NCBI RefSeq assembly: GCF_039537985.1
Contig: NZ_BAABBN010000007.1
Span: 558,001-622,000 of the forward strand
Source: Litoribacillus peritrichatus
GTDB lineage: Bacteria > Pseudomonadota > Gammaproteobacteria > Pseudomonadales > Litoribrevibacteraceae
DNA: 64,000 bases
Reading direction: 5' to 3'
This document shows positions 26,013 through 34,566 of this stretch, piece after piece. How positions within the stretch are numbered: the first letter of the stretch is position 1; every line of letters begins with the position of its first letter. Below the pieces are notes generated by a model. It ran no database searches, had not been told where the DNA came from, and was given only the letters and a program-made list of their open reading frames with translations. The translations under genes were made by a program, and so were the position numbers.

Positions 26013-27041
26013 ATGGTTATTCTAAGAGCCGCGCTGGCCGGTTTAATGCTGGTGGGTTTGGTAGCCTGTAAATCTTCTCATATTGTGGAACCGGCACCGT
26101 CCGATCAACGAGTCAGCCAAGGGGCACCATCTTGGGTGGTCTCGCCTCCGGTGGATGCTCAGTACCTTTATGGTATCGGTAGTTCAGAAGTGTATGGCGA
26201 TCGTGTGCGGGCCATTCAAAAAGCGGATGACGTTGCGCGCAGTGATTTAATCAAGCAGTTGAAAGTCAGTGTTTCTCAAAGCTTAACTGCCACCACTCAG
26301 ACTGAAAATGACAGTGCCTTTCTTAAAACGGAAGTGATCGTCAGCAGCAAAGTGCCTGAGACGGAGATGGTGGGCATCGAACGCCTTGAAACCTATGTGG
26401 ATCAACAGCGACAGATCGCCTATGTCTTGGTGCGTTTGGATCGTCCTCAGGCGATTCGTAGCCTGAAGTCAGGGCTTGCACAGACAGAGCTTGAGCTTGC
26501 TGTGTATGAACGATATCCGGTCGGCTCTGATTTGATGCGTGACATTCGGGCCTTAATGCCTGCGCTGCCCTTGATTCGCAAATATGAGCTGAACCTGGAG
26601 AAACTGGAGTTACTGTCTGCAAACGATAAGGACAAGTTGGCCGGGATTTATAAACCTACGGATTTAAAACTTCGTATTTATGAATTGATTTCTAAAGTCA
26701 GTGTTCGTTTGGAGCCGCAAAATCAAAAGGCACAACGGCTTGAAGCGATGTTAACTCATCAGTTGACCAAGCTGGAAATGGATGTGGTGACGGATCAAAG
26801 TTCTGAGTTGGTCATCAAGTACTCGCTGGATATCATTGAGAAAGAGCAACAAAACACCCACTTTATTTTAATGAATGCCGATGTGAAGGTGGTTGATGCT
26901 GGCAACCATGTGATTACTGCTGGCGTGCTGTCTGCCAAAGGCGGTGCTTACGATAAAGACATTGCCTACAAACGGGCTTTAGCAAAAATTTCGGATAAGC
27001 TCGAAACCGAAGTGGTGAAAGGCATACTGGAGGCAATCTAG
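26013..27041 (+). CDS. LPP20-family lipoprotein, long form
   Basis: The 342-residue precursor has a lipoprotein signal (LAGLMLVGLVACKSS). The first half has the LPP20 fold: APSWVVSPPVDAQYLYGIGSSEVYGDR, then a helix ADDVARSDLIKQLKVSVSQSLTA and IAYVLVRLDRPQA. The second half (about 190-342) is a further domain with FILMNADVKVVDAGNHV and repeated KRALAKISDKLE helices. LPP20 proteins occur in envelope and flagellar-basal lipoproteins (FlgP type), but no flagellar gene stands next to it. It is the third gene of the 23535-27041 group and ends before a strong two-way terminator. Confidence 0.68.
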   Translation: MVILRAALAGLMLVGLVACKSSHIVEPAPSDQRVSQGAPSWVVSPPVDAQYLYGIGSSEVYGDRVRAIQKADDVARSDLIKQLKVSVSQSLTATTQTENDSAFLKTEVIVSSKVPETEMVGIERLETYVDQQRQIAYVLVRLDRPQAIRSLKSGLAQTELELAVYERYPVGSDLMRDIRALMPALPLIRKYELNLEKLELLSANDKDKLAGIYKPTDLKLRIYELISKVSVRLEPQNQKAQRLEAMLTHQLTKLEMDVVTDQSSELVIKYSLDIIEKEQQNTHFILMNADVKVVDAGNHVITAGVLSAKGGAYDKDIAYKRALAKISDKLETEVVKGILEAI

Positions 27042-27076
27042 GCCGTCTTTGTTATTACTTCATTTTTTGATGTTAT

Positions 27077-27116
27077 AAAAAAGCCCCGAAAGCGAATAGC
27101 TTCGGGGCTTTTTTTC
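27077..27116. terminator. Bidirectional terminator between two LPP20-type genes
   Basis: AAAAAAGCCCCGAA (27077-27090) is the exact complement of 27101-27114, with a ten-base loop. The flanking A- and T-runs make it work on both strands, for the plus gene ending at 27041 and the minus gene ending at 27145. Confidence 0.92.
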
Positions 27117-27144
27117 GTTCTGCTTTTAACTTACTGGCAGAGCG

Positions 27145-27747
27145 TTAGTTTGCTTCGCGGTACTTAGCGATTTCTTCCGCCAGCTCATCGTGACCTTTTT
27201 GAGCTTTGAACTGCTGCCATAATGCGCGTTCATTGTTCATAGACGTTTTAAGCGCTGCCTTAGCGGCTTCTTCTGTCTTCATGTCATCCAGGCCAATCAA
27301 TACGTAAAGCGTGCCAGAAGGACTGGTGCGTGTTTTATAGATGCGGCTACCAACCAAAGACTCATCAGTGATCTGCTTGGTCACGGACGTCATTACACGG
27401 TCAACTGTTTCAGTGTCGCCAGCGCCTGTGGTTTCAACGTACTGTTTAACCATGTTCTGAACATGGACTTTCATGCGTTGCGCCAGCTGAACTCGAGCGT
27501 CTGTGGCTGCCATTTGTTTCATGTGCGAATGACCAGCTGCGGATTTCTGTGAAGAACCTACCGCTGACACTTCAACCCCTTCAACGGGCTCATCACAAAC
27601 CCAGCCAGGGGCTGGAGTGGTTGGTGAATCCGGGAAAACACAATCATACACAGGTGCAGCAACGGCAACTTGCTGTTGTTGCGTTTCACAACCAGTCAAT
27701 GTTGCAGCAATAGCGATGGCTGCTCCAAGCGGTAGTAGTTTCTTCAT
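27145..27747 (-). CDS. LPP20-family lipoprotein, short form
   Basis: The 200-residue precursor has a lipoprotein signal (KKLLPLGAAIAIAATLTGCETQ) with Glu after the Cys. Residues about 30-50 hold two Cys (YDCVFPD and WVCDEP) that may form a disulfide. Then comes the LPP20 domain: VEVSAVGSSQKSAAGHSHM, the helix QMAATDARVQLAQRMKVHVQ and GTLYVLIGLDDM. It faces the 26013 gene across a shared terminator. Presence of two LPP20 proteins and one LpoB protein within 4 kb suggests one envelope function. It has its own promoter region of about 100 bp. Confidence 0.75.
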   Translation of the reverse strand: MKKLLPLGAAIAIAATLTGCETQQQQVAVAAPVYDCVFPDSPTTPAPGWVCDEPVEGVEVSAVGSSQKSAAGHSHMKQMAATDARVQLAQRMKVHVQNMVKQYVETTGAGDTETVDRVMTSVTKQITDESLVGSRIYKTRTSPSGTLYVLIGLDDMKTEEAAKAALKTSMNNERALWQQFKAQKGHDELAEEIAKYREAN

Positions 27748-27844
27748 TTATAATTCTCCGTTGAGGGAATGCCCTGCTGAACTTACCGATGAAAAAGGTA
27801 AGGCCAACATCCATATTTCTATATAAGTGTTATATAAGTCTAAT

Positions 27845-27884
27845 ACAAAAAAGCCTGTGGGGTACAGAAAGTATCCACAGGCTT
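27845..27884 (-). terminator. Terminator of serA
   Basis: AAGCCTGTGG (27851-27860) and CCACAGGCTT (27875-27884) are exact complements; the stem extends inwards with one bulge. On the minus strand the stem is followed by TTTTTTG, 33 bases after the serA stop. Confidence 0.9.
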
Positions 27885-27916
27885 AGTCGCTTTTTTCGGT
27901 GATTGTGTGCCGAAAA

Positions 27917-29146
27917 TTAGAACAGACGACGTATACGGATTGTTCCGTTGACTTGCTGCAGTTTTTCCAGCGCTAATTGGCTGACGTCTGCGGCAACATC
28001 AATCACAACATAACCCACTTTTTCATTGGTCTGCAGGTACTGCGCGCAGATGTTGATGTTGTTATTAGAGAACACCTGGTTGATTTCTGAAAGTACGCCA
28101 GGAACATTCTCATGAATGTGCAACAAACGGTGCTGACCCGGGTGAGCAGGCAAAGCAACTTCAGGGAAGTTGACTGAAGAAATGGAAGTCCCTGTGTCTG
28201 AGTACTGAGCCAGCTTTTCTGCAACTTCCAAGCCGATGTTTTCCTGAGCTTCTTGGGTGCTGCCGCCGACGTGTGGTGTCAGGATAGCGTTATCGAAGCC
28301 TCGAAGCGGTGAAACAAACTCGTCATTATTGCCACGAGGTTCAACCGGGAATACGTCAATAGCCGTGCCAAGCAATTTCTTGCTGGAAAGCGCTTCTGCA
28401 AGTGCATCAATATCAACAACGGTACCGCGAGAAGCATTCAGTAGGATGCTCTTGTCTTTCATGTTGTCGAACTGTTCTTTGCCGAACATGTACTTGGTTG
28501 CCGGTGTTTCAGGCACGTGCAATGTGACAATATCAGACATTGCCAGCAGTTCGTTTAAATCACGAATCTGAGTTGCGTTGCCTAATGGCAATTTGGTTAC
28601 CACGTCATAGAAGAACACTTTCATACCCAGTGATTCTGCAAGTACGCTGACTTGAGCACCGATGCTGCCGTAACCTACGATACCTAAGTTCTTTCCTCGG
28701 ATTTCGAAAGAGTCAACGGCACTCTTCATCCAGCCGCCGCGATGACAAACGGCGCTCTTTTCAGGGACGCCACGAAGCAGCATGATCGCTTCTGCAATCA
28801 CAAGTTCGGCAACAGAGCGGGTATTAGAGAATGGTGCGTTGAAAACAACGATGCCGCGCTCAGTAGCTGCTTGCAGGTTAACCTGGTTTGTACCGATACA
28901 GAAACAACCGACAGCAATCAACTTTTCTGCGGCGTTGAAGATTTCTTCAGTTAACTGGGTTCTTGAGCGGATGCCAACGAAATGGGCGTCTTTGATCTTT
29001 TCTTTCAGCTCTTCTTCTGGGAGAGCAGTCTTGATGTATTCGATGTTGGTGTAACCCGCATCGTTTAAGGTATTCAGCGCGGATTGGTGAACGCCTTCCA
29101 GAAGTAGAAATTTGATCTTGCTCTTGTCGAGTGATGTCTTAGACAT
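27917..29146 (-). CDS. serA: D-3-phosphoglycerate dehydrogenase SerA
   Basis: SerA oxidises 3-phosphoglycerate in the first step of serine synthesis and also reduces 2-oxoglutarate to D-2-hydroxyglutarate. The 409-residue protein has the substrate loop IRSRTQLT, the Rossmann motif GIVGYGSIGAQVSVLAE, the catalytic Arg/Glu/His in NASRGTVVD, VEPRGN and LTPHVGGST, and a C-terminal ACT domain (HRLLHIHENVPGVLSEIN) for serine feedback. This is the enterobacterial length class. It is divergent from a D-2-hydroxyglutarate dehydrogenase-like gene; the two promoters share a 150-bp region with three palindromes. Confidence 0.96.
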   Translation of the reverse strand: MSKTSLDKSKIKFLLLEGVHQSALNTLNDAGYTNIEYIKTALPEEELKEKIKDAHFVGIRSRTQLTEEIFNAAEKLIAVGCFCIGTNQVNLQAATERGIVVFNAPFSNTRSVAELVIAEAIMLLRGVPEKSAVCHRGGWMKSAVDSFEIRGKNLGIVGYGSIGAQVSVLAESLGMKVFFYDVVTKLPLGNATQIRDLNELLAMSDIVTLHVPETPATKYMFGKEQFDNMKDKSILLNASRGTVVDIDALAEALSSKKLLGTAIDVFPVEPRGNNDEFVSPLRGFDNAILTPHVGGSTQEAQENIGLEVAEKLAQYSDTGTSISSVNFPEVALPAHPGQHRLLHIHENVPGVLSEINQVFSNNNINICAQYLQTNEKVGYVVIDVAADVSQLALEKLQQVNGTIRIRRLF

Positions 29147-29189
29147 ATTTCGTTGACCTTACTTAAATTGCCAATCTATCGAGTGATTT

Positions 29190-29255
29190 CCCTGTTGCAC
29201 ACAGGGCGCTCAAATTTGAGGGCACTTATGTTACCATAGGCACCCGTCAATGGTA
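29190..29255. promoter_or_regulatory. Three palindromes in the serA/D-2-hydroxyglutarate dehydrogenase divergent promoter
   Basis: CCCTGT-N5-ACAGGG (29190-29206), the exact 12-bp palindrome CTCAAATTTGAG (29209-29220) and TACCAT-N12-ATGGTA (29232-29255) lie side by side between the two divergent genes. Their spacing and place suggest operators that control both. No regulator gene is adjacent. Confidence 0.5.
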
Positions 29256-29298
29256 GTGGCTTGTAGCGATTTGCTGCATTATTTTGGATGAGATGAGC

Positions 29299-30702
29299 AT
29301 GAGTACGTTTAGTTCGGAACAAATTATTGAACAATTGGAAGGTTTGGTCGGAGCAGAGAAGGTTAAAACCGATAAAGACTCCCTGGAACAGTTTGGTAAA
29401 GATTGGACCAAAATATATGAGCCAGCCCCATTGGCCATCGTGTTCCCAAAAACAACAGAACAGGTTCAGGGTATTGTAAAACTGGCCAATGAGCATCAGG
29501 TTGCGCTTGTTCCGTCGGGTGGTCGCACCGGGTTGAGTGCGGGCGCGGTAGCAGCCAATGGTGAAATTGTGGTTGCGTTTGATCACATGAATGAAATACG
29601 TGATTTTAATGCGGTAGACCGGACGGTGGTTTGTGGGTCAGGTGTGATTACCGAGCAATTGCAGCAATACGCGGAAGATAACGGTTTGTTTTATCCTGTG
29701 GATTTTGCGTCTGCGGGTTCAAGTCAGATCGGCGGGAATATTTCGACCAACGCCGGTGGCATTAAAGTGATTCGCTATGGTATGACCCGGGATTGGGTGG
29801 CTGGCCTGAAAGTAGTCACTGGTAAAGGCGATGTGCTTGATCTGAACAAAGACTTGGTAAAAAACAACACCGGTTACGATATGCGCCATTTGTTCATTGG
29901 TGGCGAAGGCACATTGGGCTTCATTACAGAAGCAACCATGCGTCTGGCGCGTCAGCCTTTGCCTTTGACGGTTTTGGTGTTGGGTGTGCCTGAGTTTGAA
30001 GCCATCATGAGTGTGCTGAATACTTTTCAGTCAAAGATGGATTTAACCGCTTTTGAATTTTTCTCTGAAAAAGCAATGCAAAAAGTCATTGCCCGTGGCG
30101 ATGTGCCGCGCCCGTTCGATACGGAAGCGGAATATTATGCGTTGCTTGAGTTTGAAAACCTTTCCGACGAAACCGCTGAGTTGGCCATGGCGCTGTTCGA
30201 AACCTGTGTTGAGCAAGGATGGGTGCTTGATGGGGTGATGAGTCAAAGTGAAACGCAGGCGAAGAACTTGTGGCGTTTACGTGAAGATATTTCAGAAACC
30301 ATTTCAGAGTGGACTCCATATAAAAACGATATTTCGGTGGTGGTATCAAAAGTACCTCCGTTCTTAAATGAAATTGAAACCATTGTGAATGATCAGTATC
30401 CGGACTTTGAAATTATTTGGTTCGGTCATATTGGCGATGGTAATCTGCATTTGAATATTCTGAAACCAGAAAACCTCCCTAAAGAAGATTTCTTTGCTAA
30501 GTGTAAAGACGTCAGTCGCTGGGTGTTTGAAATCGTTGAAAAATACAATGGTTCCGTTTCTGCAGAACATGGTGTGGGTATGACCAAAAAGCATGCACTT
30601 TCCTACACCCGCAGCGAGGCGGAAATTGGCTACATGAAAGCCATGAAACTGGCGTTTGATCCGAACAATGTAATGAATCCGGGGAAAATTTTAGATGTCT
30701 GA
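29299..30702 (+). CDS. FAD-binding D-2-hydroxy acid dehydrogenase, probably D-2-hydroxyglutarate dehydrogenase
   Basis: The 467-residue protein is a VAO/PCMH-type flavoenzyme with an N-terminal FAD domain (PSGGRTGLSAGAV, GSSQIGGNISTNAGG, NTGYDMRHLFIGGEGTLGF) and a C-terminal FAD-oxidase domain with the metal and substrate strings HIGDGNLHLNIL and SAEHGVGMTKKH. In Pseudomonas a D-2-hydroxyglutarate dehydrogenase gene lies beside serA and is coupled to it, removing the D-2-hydroxyglutarate that SerA makes. The same pairing here supports that substrate; D-lactate or glycolate are alternatives. I start at ATG 29299, six bases after GGATGAG; ATG 29293 and TTG 29284 are in frame. It overlaps the next gene by 8 bp. 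Confidence 0.8.
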   Translation: MSTFSSEQIIEQLEGLVGAEKVKTDKDSLEQFGKDWTKIYEPAPLAIVFPKTTEQVQGIVKLANEHQVALVPSGGRTGLSAGAVAANGEIVVAFDHMNEIRDFNAVDRTVVCGSGVITEQLQQYAEDNGLFYPVDFASAGSSQIGGNISTNAGGIKVIRYGMTRDWVAGLKVVTGKGDVLDLNKDLVKNNTGYDMRHLFIGGEGTLGFITEATMRLARQPLPLTVLVLGVPEFEAIMSVLNTFQSKMDLTAFEFFSEKAMQKVIARGDVPRPFDTEAEYYALLEFENLSDETAELAMALFETCVEQGWVLDGVMSQSETQAKNLWRLREDISETISEWTPYKNDISVVVSKVPPFLNEIETIVNDQYPDFEIIWFGHIGDGNLHLNILKPENLPKEDFFAKCKDVSRWVFEIVEKYNGSVSAEHGVGMTKKHALSYTRSEAEIGYMKAMKLAFDPNNVMNPGKILDV

Positions 30703-31372
30703 TTCTGGCATTTATCAACATCAGTGGTTTGACGGAACTGATATTTCGCTGCCTGTTGGTAAGGTGGTTTGTATTGGACGGAACTATGCGGAGCATGCGA
30801 AGGAGTTAAACAATCCTATTCCTTCCGAGCCGCTTCTGTTTATGAAACCTGCAACCTCTTTGGTTGCGCTTTCCAATGAGTTGACGCTCCCCAAAGCGTT
30901 TGGTGAAGTGCATTACGAAGCTGAGATCTCTGTGTTGATCGGAGAGAAAGTACAAAATGTCACGGATCTGAACGTCGCTGAAGCGGCTTTGGCTGGTATC
31001 GGTACGGCGTTGGATTTAACGCTACGGGATTTGCAATCAACCCTGAAGTCAAAAGGGCAGCCCTGGGAAAAAGCGAAAGCGTTTGATGGTGCTTGTCCTG
31101 TTTCAACATTTGTTCCCAGAGAGCGTCTTGGCGCATTGGATCAACTGGAAATTCGCCTCGACCTTGACCAGGTTACGGTTCAGGCGGGTAACTCCAGTGA
31201 TATGTTGACCGGTGTACTGGAATTGATTTGTTATTGCAGTCAGTTCTTTACGTTAATGCCGGGCGATGTGGTTCTAACCGGCACGCCGAAAGGGGTCGGG
31301 GTGCTCCGTCCGGATCAAGATATTACGCTTACTCTGGCGAATCAGTTTGGCTGGTCAGCCCGCACTTGCTAA
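30695..31372 (+). CDS. Fumarylacetoacetate hydrolase (FAH) family protein
   Basis: The 225-residue protein is a single-domain FAH-fold enzyme of the YcgM/FAHD1 type. It begins with VVCIGRNYAEHAKEL, then LFMKPATSL, the metal-binding EVHYEAEISVLIG, LDLTLRDLQ, and ends with MPGDVVLTGTPKGVG. Family members are acylpyruvate hydrolases, oxaloacetate decarboxylases or oxaloacetate tautomerases, all metal-dependent and cytoplasmic. It overlaps the dehydrogenase gene by 8 bp, so the two are made together; both act near 2-oxoacid metabolism, but the exact substrate cannot be read from the sequence. Confidence 0.8.
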   Translation: MSDSGIYQHQWFDGTDISLPVGKVVCIGRNYAEHAKELNNPIPSEPLLFMKPATSLVALSNELTLPKAFGEVHYEAEISVLIGEKVQNVTDLNVAEAALAGIGTALDLTLRDLQSTLKSKGQPWEKAKAFDGACPVSTFVPRERLGALDQLEIRLDLDQVTVQAGNSSDMLTGVLELICYCSQFFTLMPGDVVLTGTPKGVGVLRPDQDITLTLANQFGWSARTC

Positions 31373-31381
31373 TTGCTTGGT

Positions 31382-31411
31382 CTCAAATAACGCCAAATTG
31401 GGTTATTTGAG
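31382..31411 (+). terminator. Stem-loop just after the FAH-family gene
   Basis: CTCAAATAAC (31382-31391) pairs exactly with GTTATTTGAG (31402-31411), and the loop has further CC/GG pairing. It begins ten bases after the stop codon. There is no T-run, so it may protect the 3' end rather than terminate. Confidence 0.45.
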
Positions 31412-31502
31412 GCTGCAATGAGTTGTTGATTTCTTCGTTTTGAATTCATCCCCTTTTTTCTGACATGGCATATACTCAAGGAGTGTCTTCAGGGAAAAGT
31501 AT

Positions 31503-33692
31503 ATGATTTCAGATTCTTCTTTTTGGTGCTCACCTCCCGACGGCTACGGCAAGGATATGGACCTTGAACAGCCGTCTGTGTCTTATTTTCGTTGTGATCA
31601 GAAAGGGGGGAATGCCACCCTTCTTAATATTGATATTAAAGAGGGCACGATATCGCTGTTTGAGCATGGGCACAAACGTACTGATTATTTATCCGAGTAT
31701 CGTGCCATTGTCTTATCAGACCCTTTGTTGGACGTAGAAGAGGATCTGGAGTCCGATGTTCGTTGTTACGAGTTTGTATTTAATGATCACGAAGTGTTTA
31801 TCAGTCGGGCAGTCGATGTTCAAGAAGTTGAGGGAGTGGTTCATGTTTTTCGGGTGCATGACGGGAACGTGTATCGGGTTTTAGTTCCAAAGGCCAAATT
31901 GGAGGAGTATCACGAAAAAATTTCTGTAAAGACGGTCAATGAAGACCGTCAGCAGGCTTTAGATAAGCTAATTACTTCCAGAGCCCAGCTTTCAGATATC
32001 TTGAAACGTGGGTTATTGCCGACCAGAAATACTATTTTGAAACAGCTTCATCATAACGGTTGTATATCAGACAAAGAGCTGAGCAGCCTGCTAAGGGAGT
32101 TGGGAGAGAAGCACAAAGAACCAGAAGTAATTAAGTATTTGTTATCCACAGGGTTTTATAAAGAGAAAGACATTCAAATGGCGCGTGCCCAATGCCTGGG
32201 TTTGCCCTACGTTGAAGCCGATAAAATAGAACCGGACAAAAAAGCCATTGCTTTGTTTGATGAGGCAACAGCCCGGGAGCTTAATATCTTTCCTGTGATG
32301 TTTTTCCAGGATCGGGTGGTGGTGGCCATGGTTAATCCTGCGGACTACTCCGTGATGACTCAATTACGGTTTCGGGTTGGCAAAGATATAGAACCTGTAG
32401 TAACCAATTCCCGTGCCATGATGCATGCGATTGACCGCTTATACAGTCCGCTGTCTTCCGATGCAATGTTTTTTCAGGCGGAAGCTTCCGTTGAAGTCAG
32501 TGTTGATTTTGAACAGGAGGTTCATGACTCAAACGATGGATCAGATCGACCCACAGTTAAGTTGGTGTCTTCTATTTTATCTGATGCAATTAACAAAAAA
32601 GTATCTGATATCCACATTCGTCCACAAGAAAAACACGTGGATTTAATCTTTAGAATAAATGGGACCTTGGTTCCTATAAAGCGTTTTTCAAAGTCGATGT
32701 TGTCGTCCATTGTCAGCCGTATCAAAATTATTGGTCGGATGAATGTGGCTGAGCACCGGCTGCCGCAGGACGGGCGAACTCATTTGATGCACGCGGGTAA
32801 ATCGGTGGATTTACGAACCTCTATTTTACCCAGTGTTTATGGCGAAAGTGTGGTTATGCGTGTGCTTGATACCAGCGCAGGCATGAAAGGGTTAGATGAA
32901 ATCGGGTTTTCTGAAACGGATAAAGTTAAGTTTGCTCATTTGATTAATCGCTCGGCGGGTATGATTTTAGTAACAGGACCAACAGGGTCTGGAAAAAGCA
33001 CGACGTTATACGCCGCCTTGCAGGAGGTCACTAAGCGAAATGTGAATGTGATTACGGTAGAAGACCCAGTTGAATACCATATGAATGACGTATTGCAGGT
33101 TCAGGTTCAGCACAAAATCGGGATGAATTTTGCGAAAGTTCTCAGACAAATGCTGCGGCATGACCCGGACGTCATTATGGTGGGGGAAATTCGGGATCAA
33201 GAAACTGCACTCATTGCAGCAGAAAGCGCCTTAACGGGCCATATTGTGCTTTCTACTCTGCATACCAACAGTGCGAGCCTGACGATCAGCCGACTATTAG
33301 AAATGGGCATTGAGCCTTATATGATTAATTCCAGTTTGGCGGCGGTCTTGGCTCAACGCTTGGTGAGAACCAATTGTCCTCACTGCACTGAAGAATATGT
33401 GCCTGACCCTGAAATCAGGGCTTTGCTGGGAGTGACGGACGAGCATGTTTTTTATAAAGGAAAAGGCTGTGTGGATTGTATGCAGTCTGGCGTTTTAGGC
33501 AGAAAAGCGGTTTATGAGTTATTGCAGGTCGGGCCGGAAATGCGACGCTTGATTGTCAATGACCCCAACCCCACCGATATAGAAGAGCAAGCAAGAAAAG
33601 ATGGCATGAAGCCGTTGACAGAGCATGCATTGGCTTTGGCAAAGGATGGATTGATTTCTTTGGAAGAAGCCTATCGAATCCGGTTGGAGTGA
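31503..33692 (+). CDS. GspE/PilB-family secretion or pilus ATPase, orphan
   Basis: The 729-residue protein has the full ATPase core of type II secretion/type IV pilus assembly proteins: Walker A GPTGSGKSTTLYAA, Asp box TVEDPVEY, Walker B DVIMVGEIRDQE, the His box HIVLSTLHTNSA, and the four-Cys zinc motif CPHC...CVDC. A GspE N-terminal domain spans about residues 190-310 (YLLSTGFYKEKDIQMARAQ, LGLPYVE). The first 180 residues form an extra N-terminal part that I do not recognise. No pilin, secretin or PilC gene is adjacent. It may drive a pilus or secretion system encoded elsewhere, or be regulated by c-di-GMP through its N-terminal part. Confidence 0.8.
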   Translation: MISDSSFWCSPPDGYGKDMDLEQPSVSYFRCDQKGGNATLLNIDIKEGTISLFEHGHKRTDYLSEYRAIVLSDPLLDVEEDLESDVRCYEFVFNDHEVFISRAVDVQEVEGVVHVFRVHDGNVYRVLVPKAKLEEYHEKISVKTVNEDRQQALDKLITSRAQLSDILKRGLLPTRNTILKQLHHNGCISDKELSSLLRELGEKHKEPEVIKYLLSTGFYKEKDIQMARAQCLGLPYVEADKIEPDKKAIALFDEATARELNIFPVMFFQDRVVVAMVNPADYSVMTQLRFRVGKDIEPVVTNSRAMMHAIDRLYSPLSSDAMFFQAEASVEVSVDFEQEVHDSNDGSDRPTVKLVSSILSDAINKKVSDIHIRPQEKHVDLIFRINGTLVPIKRFSKSMLSSIVSRIKIIGRMNVAEHRLPQDGRTHLMHAGKSVDLRTSILPSVYGESVVMRVLDTSAGMKGLDEIGFSETDKVKFAHLINRSAGMILVTGPTGSGKSTTLYAALQEVTKRNVNVITVEDPVEYHMNDVLQVQVQHKIGMNFAKVLRQMLRHDPDVIMVGEIRDQETALIAAESALTGHIVLSTLHTNSASLTISRLLEMGIEPYMINSSLAAVLAQRLVRTNCPHCTEEYVPDPEIRALLGVTDEHVFYKGKGCVDCMQSGVLGRKAVYELLQVGPEMRRLIVNDPNPTDIEEQARKDGMKPLTEHALALAKDGLISLEEAYRIRLE

Positions 33693-33742
33693 TGATATGG
33701 TAGTGTTTTCATTGCTTACATTTCAGGATAGGAGTGGGATTA

Positions 33743-34486
33743 ATGGCCAAGACATGTCTGATCACGGGTGCGAGTCGCGGAATTGGTAAGGCGCTGGCCT
33801 TGGCGATGGCGAAAAAAGGCTATTTGTTGGCGCTGACAGGCAGGGATCAGGCTCAACTGCACAGCGTTCGAGATGAGATCATTGCGCAGCTGCCCAGTGC
33901 GCATGTCGAAACAAGGATGTTGGATATTACCGATTACGATCAGGTTGGCGCTGTGGTTGATGGTTTTGAAACGTCTTTGGGTGGTTTGGATGTCGTCGTT
34001 GCGAATGCCGGAATCAGCGTCAGTAAACCTATTGGTGTGGGTGGTTTTAAAGAGCACCAGGCGGTAATTGAAACCAATGTACTGGGTTTGATGGCCACGG
34101 CAGAGGCTGTGCTCCCGTATTTCAAGGAACGTAACGCAGGTCAATTTGTGGCGGTATCTTCGGTTGCAGCTTTCAGAGGGCTGCCTAAGCACTCATCGTA
34201 CTGTGCTTCCAAAGTTGCGGTGAAATCCTATATGGAGTCTTTATCTGCTGAACTGCTTGGGTCAGGGATTTTAACGACAACTTTGTTTCCGGGTTACATA
34301 GATACTGACATCAACCGGCATATGGTCAATCGTCCGTTTTTAATTTCGGCAGAAGAAGGGGCAAAGCAAATGCTGGTCTTGATTGAAAAAGGAGTTAAGA
34401 CCTCAACCGTACCTAAAAAGCCCTGGAGTGTTGTTTCTCAAATGATGAAAGCGGTGCCTGAATCGGTCATTGCTAAAATGTCGTAG
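33743..34486 (+). CDS. Short-chain dehydrogenase/reductase
   Basis: The 247-residue protein is a classical SDR: the NAD(P) loop TGASRGIGKAL, the string NAGISV, Ser in AVSSVAAFRG and the catalytic YCASK, with the C-terminal FPGYIDTDI. The Arg in the TGASRGIG loop and the following residues favour NADP. It is the KDSR/YqjQ-like membrane-facing subgroup by its C-terminus, but no substrate can be given. Start at the ATG at 33743 behind AGGAG; a GTG nine bases earlier is in frame. It follows the ATPase gene by 50 bp and ends before a clear terminator. Confidence 0.82.
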   Translation: MAKTCLITGASRGIGKALALAMAKKGYLLALTGRDQAQLHSVRDEIIAQLPSAHVETRMLDITDYDQVGAVVDGFETSLGGLDVVVANAGISVSKPIGVGGFKEHQAVIETNVLGLMATAEAVLPYFKERNAGQFVAVSSVAAFRGLPKHSSYCASKVAVKSYMESLSAELLGSGILTTTLFPGYIDTDINRHMVNRPFLISAEEGAKQMLVLIEKGVKTSTVPKKPWSVVSQMMKAVPESVIAKMS

Positions 34487-34511
34487 GTTTTGAGTCGTAT
34501 TCAGTAAATAC

Positions 34512-34539
34512 TAAAAAAGGCACCCGAAGGTGCCTTTTT
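34512..34539. terminator. Bidirectional terminator between the SDR and porin genes
   Basis: AAAAAAGGCACC pairs with GGTGCCTTTTT around the tetraloop CGAA. It serves the plus gene ending at 34486 and the minus porin ending at 34567. Confidence 0.92.
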
Positions 34540-34566
34540 CATTCTAGGTAGATAGAAGGGCTTCGA

